From Diplolepis rosae (lineage: Eukaryota > Arthropoda > Insecta > Hymenoptera > Diplolepididae), in NCBI GenBank assembly GCA_030998225.1, contig JAPYXD010000738.1, positions 1 through 64,000 on the forward strand: 64,000 nt of DNA. The letters run 5' to 3'. The notes beneath the pieces were generated by a model that did no database searches, was not told where the DNA came from, and saw only the letters and a program-made list of their open reading frames with translations. The first letter of the stretch is position 1. Each line of letters begins with the position of its first letter. Below are positions 62,352-64,000 of this stretch, piece after piece. The position numbers and the translations under genes were made by a program.

Positions 62352-63658
62352 CACAGGTCTGCAAATAATGGGTGTGTATTTGTTGTTGGAAAACGAAAGA
62401 TCATTTCCGGGGTAATTTTTGACGTACAATCCGAATCCGAAATCAGAATCAGCCTATCGCGTCAGGATTTTGAGATATTTGAGATTATGTGCTCGAAAAA
62501 TGGGGTTTTTCGCTACTTTTGAGGTTACGTACAGGGCGCAAGAAATATTATTGGCTTTTTTCTCAAATGTCATCATTTAGCACTACTCTTTCCCTTCAAA
62601 ATGAGCTATTGAAGAGTCATGAGCTATTTTTCTTCACAAAGATACGGCCATATCAAGTTTTGACATTTATCCGAACAACCTTATGAGCATTCAGATTGAC
62701 TCGTTGGTGCATACCATTCTGCATTCGAAAATTTATCTTGAAAATTTATGCTTGCGGGTTTTGATGGTCTGTGAATAAGAATTTACAGTCAGAAAATTGA
62801 CATTTCCATTTCTAACATGGCGTATTCAAAATGGCGGATCGAAATTTACGAAATTAAACGATTTTGCTCTCTAAAAACTCTTACTCGGGGGTTTCGAAAA
62901 TGCTGATTACGAAAATGGGGTCACAAGATCTACATTTTCATTTACAAGAAGGCCGGTCGTTTTAAAATGGCGAACTGGAATTTACGGGGAAAACAATATT
63001 GGTCTCTAAAATTCTGTACTTGAGAGTTTTTTGAGTCACTGAGTACGAATGCATGTGTACAATATGCGAAGTTTTTTCTGTGTATTACGAAGGTTAACTT
63101 TCATGAGTCAATTTACTGGTCAAGCATAAATAACCTTAAATTACTCAGGGTCCGAAAATTTTTAGAGAGCGAAATCGTTGAATTTCGTAAATTTCGATCC
63201 GCCATCTTAGAAATGGAAATGTCAATTTTCTGACTGTAAATTCTTATTCACAGACCATCAAAACCCGCAAGCACAAATTTTCAAGTTAAATTTTCGAATG
63301 CAGAATGGTATGCACCAACGAGTCAATGTGAATGCTCATAAGGTTGTTCGGATAAATGAAAGAACTTGATATGGCCGTATTTTTGTGAAAAAAAATCGCT
63401 CGTGACTGTTTAATAGCTCATTTTGAAGGGAAAAATTAGTGCTAAATGATGACATTTGAAAAAAAAACAAAAAAATTTCTTGCGCCCTGTACATAACCTC
63501 AAAAGTAGCGAAAAACCCTATTTTTCGAGCACATAACCTGAAATATCTCAAAATCCTGACGTGATAGGCTGATTCTGATTCCGGATTCGGATTCTACGTC
63601 AAAAATTACTTCGGAAACGACCCATAGCTTTTCAACAACAAAACCTTGCAGACCTGTG
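62352..63658. mobile_element. 1.3-kb foldback element with TTA duplication
   Basis: The arms 62352-62885 and about 63145-63658 are inverted copies at roughly 85-90% identity. The ends read CACAGGTCTGCAA. TTA flanks both sides (62349-62351 and 63659-63661). A 3-bp duplication and ends starting CAC suggest the CMC (CACTA-like) group; PIF/Harbinger also makes TWA duplications. No transposase is encoded. It splits the Gypsy relic D. Confidence 0.8.
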
Positions 63659-63661
63659 TTA

Positions 63662-63835
63662 TTTATGAAAATGGGAACAGGTACTGAGGGGCGGAAAAAC
63701 GTTATCAAGTAAAGCAGATAATATTGCAAAAGAATTAAATAAAAATTTCAAAGGTCCATTTTTTATCAATGAAAAAATGTTATCAACGATATACGAAATA
63801 AAAAAGGTAAGTCACTTGGCAATTGAAAAATAAAA
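63662..63835 (+). pseudogene. Integrase C-terminal end of Gypsy relic D, right of the foldback insertion
   Basis: Reads SSKADNIAKELNKNFKGPFF followed by INEKMLSTIYEIKK, the GPY/F-like module that ends many Gypsy integrases. It continues the relic on the left of the foldback, so the foldback inserted into this older element. Confidence 0.6.
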
Positions 63836-64000
63836 GATATGAAAAAGTATATACTGAAAGCTAGATAAACAATCAAAAGCACGAACACAAAATAGTAGAA
63901 AAACGACACAAACCAATACAAAAGACAACAAAAACGGCTATATTTAGAGGTTATGGAGCAGCAATCAATACTAAAGTGTGGGCAGTGCTTTAGGGGAGAA

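Overview
The window reads as a transposon-dense stretch of an insect (arthropod) nuclear genome. The evidence is the element content: I-clade and R1-clade non-LTR retrotransposons, several Ty3/Gypsy elements (one with an F-like envelope gene, as in errantiviruses), at least six mariner copies, a THAP-DDE transposon with a spliceosomal intron, long foldback elements and an AT-rich satellite. The species cannot be fixed from the sequence. I found no clear single-copy host gene; nearly every long reading frame belongs to a mobile element and most are broken.

Layout, left to right. 0-5.5 kb: an essentially full-length I-clade retrotransposon with a 16-bp target-site duplication and poly(A) tail. 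5.9-10.2 kb: a GC-rich Gypsy element on the minus strand (3' LTR, deleted integrase, RNase H, RT, gag), cut off inside gag. 10.2-19.2 kb: an errantivirus-like Gypsy element on the plus strand (gag, protease, RT, RNase H, linker, a second RNase H of the cellular RNase H1 type, an unrecognised block, integrase, envelope), old and inactivated. 21.2-21.9 kb: a mariner fragment butted against the truncated LTR of the next element. 21.9-32.6 kb: a relatively young Gypsy element on the minus strand with both LTRs, a tRNA-Gly primer-binding site, a leader carrying three TCAAGGTCA repeats, and AT-hooks between RNase H and integrase. 32.6-36.5 kb: fragments and hairpins.

36.5-42.6 kb: a 6.1-kb giant foldback element with two arms of about 2.43 kb, near-identical and inverted, ends starting CAGTG and an 8-bp duplication (TCACAGAC). 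These are hAT-type hallmarks, but no transposase is present. Smaller foldback elements are nested inside it. 42.7-43.3 and 51.2-53.6 kb: arrays of a satellite of about 166 bp. 43.3-51.2 kb: a relic of the same Gypsy family, a mariner cluster, a 5S-rRNA-like sequence and hairpins. 55.3-56.8 kb: a THAP-DDE transposase gene with one intron and one premature stop. 57.4-60.1 kb: an R1-clade relic with an insertion. 60.9-63.8 kb: a Gypsy relic split by a 1.3-kb foldback element.

The genes form no host pathway. Autonomous elements (I, Gypsy, mariner, THAP-DDE) encode their own copying or cutting machinery, while the foldbacks, MITE-like elements and deletion derivatives are non-autonomous and would need enzymes from elsewhere. 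The two most notable items are the giant palindrome and the retroelement polyprotein with two RNase H domains.
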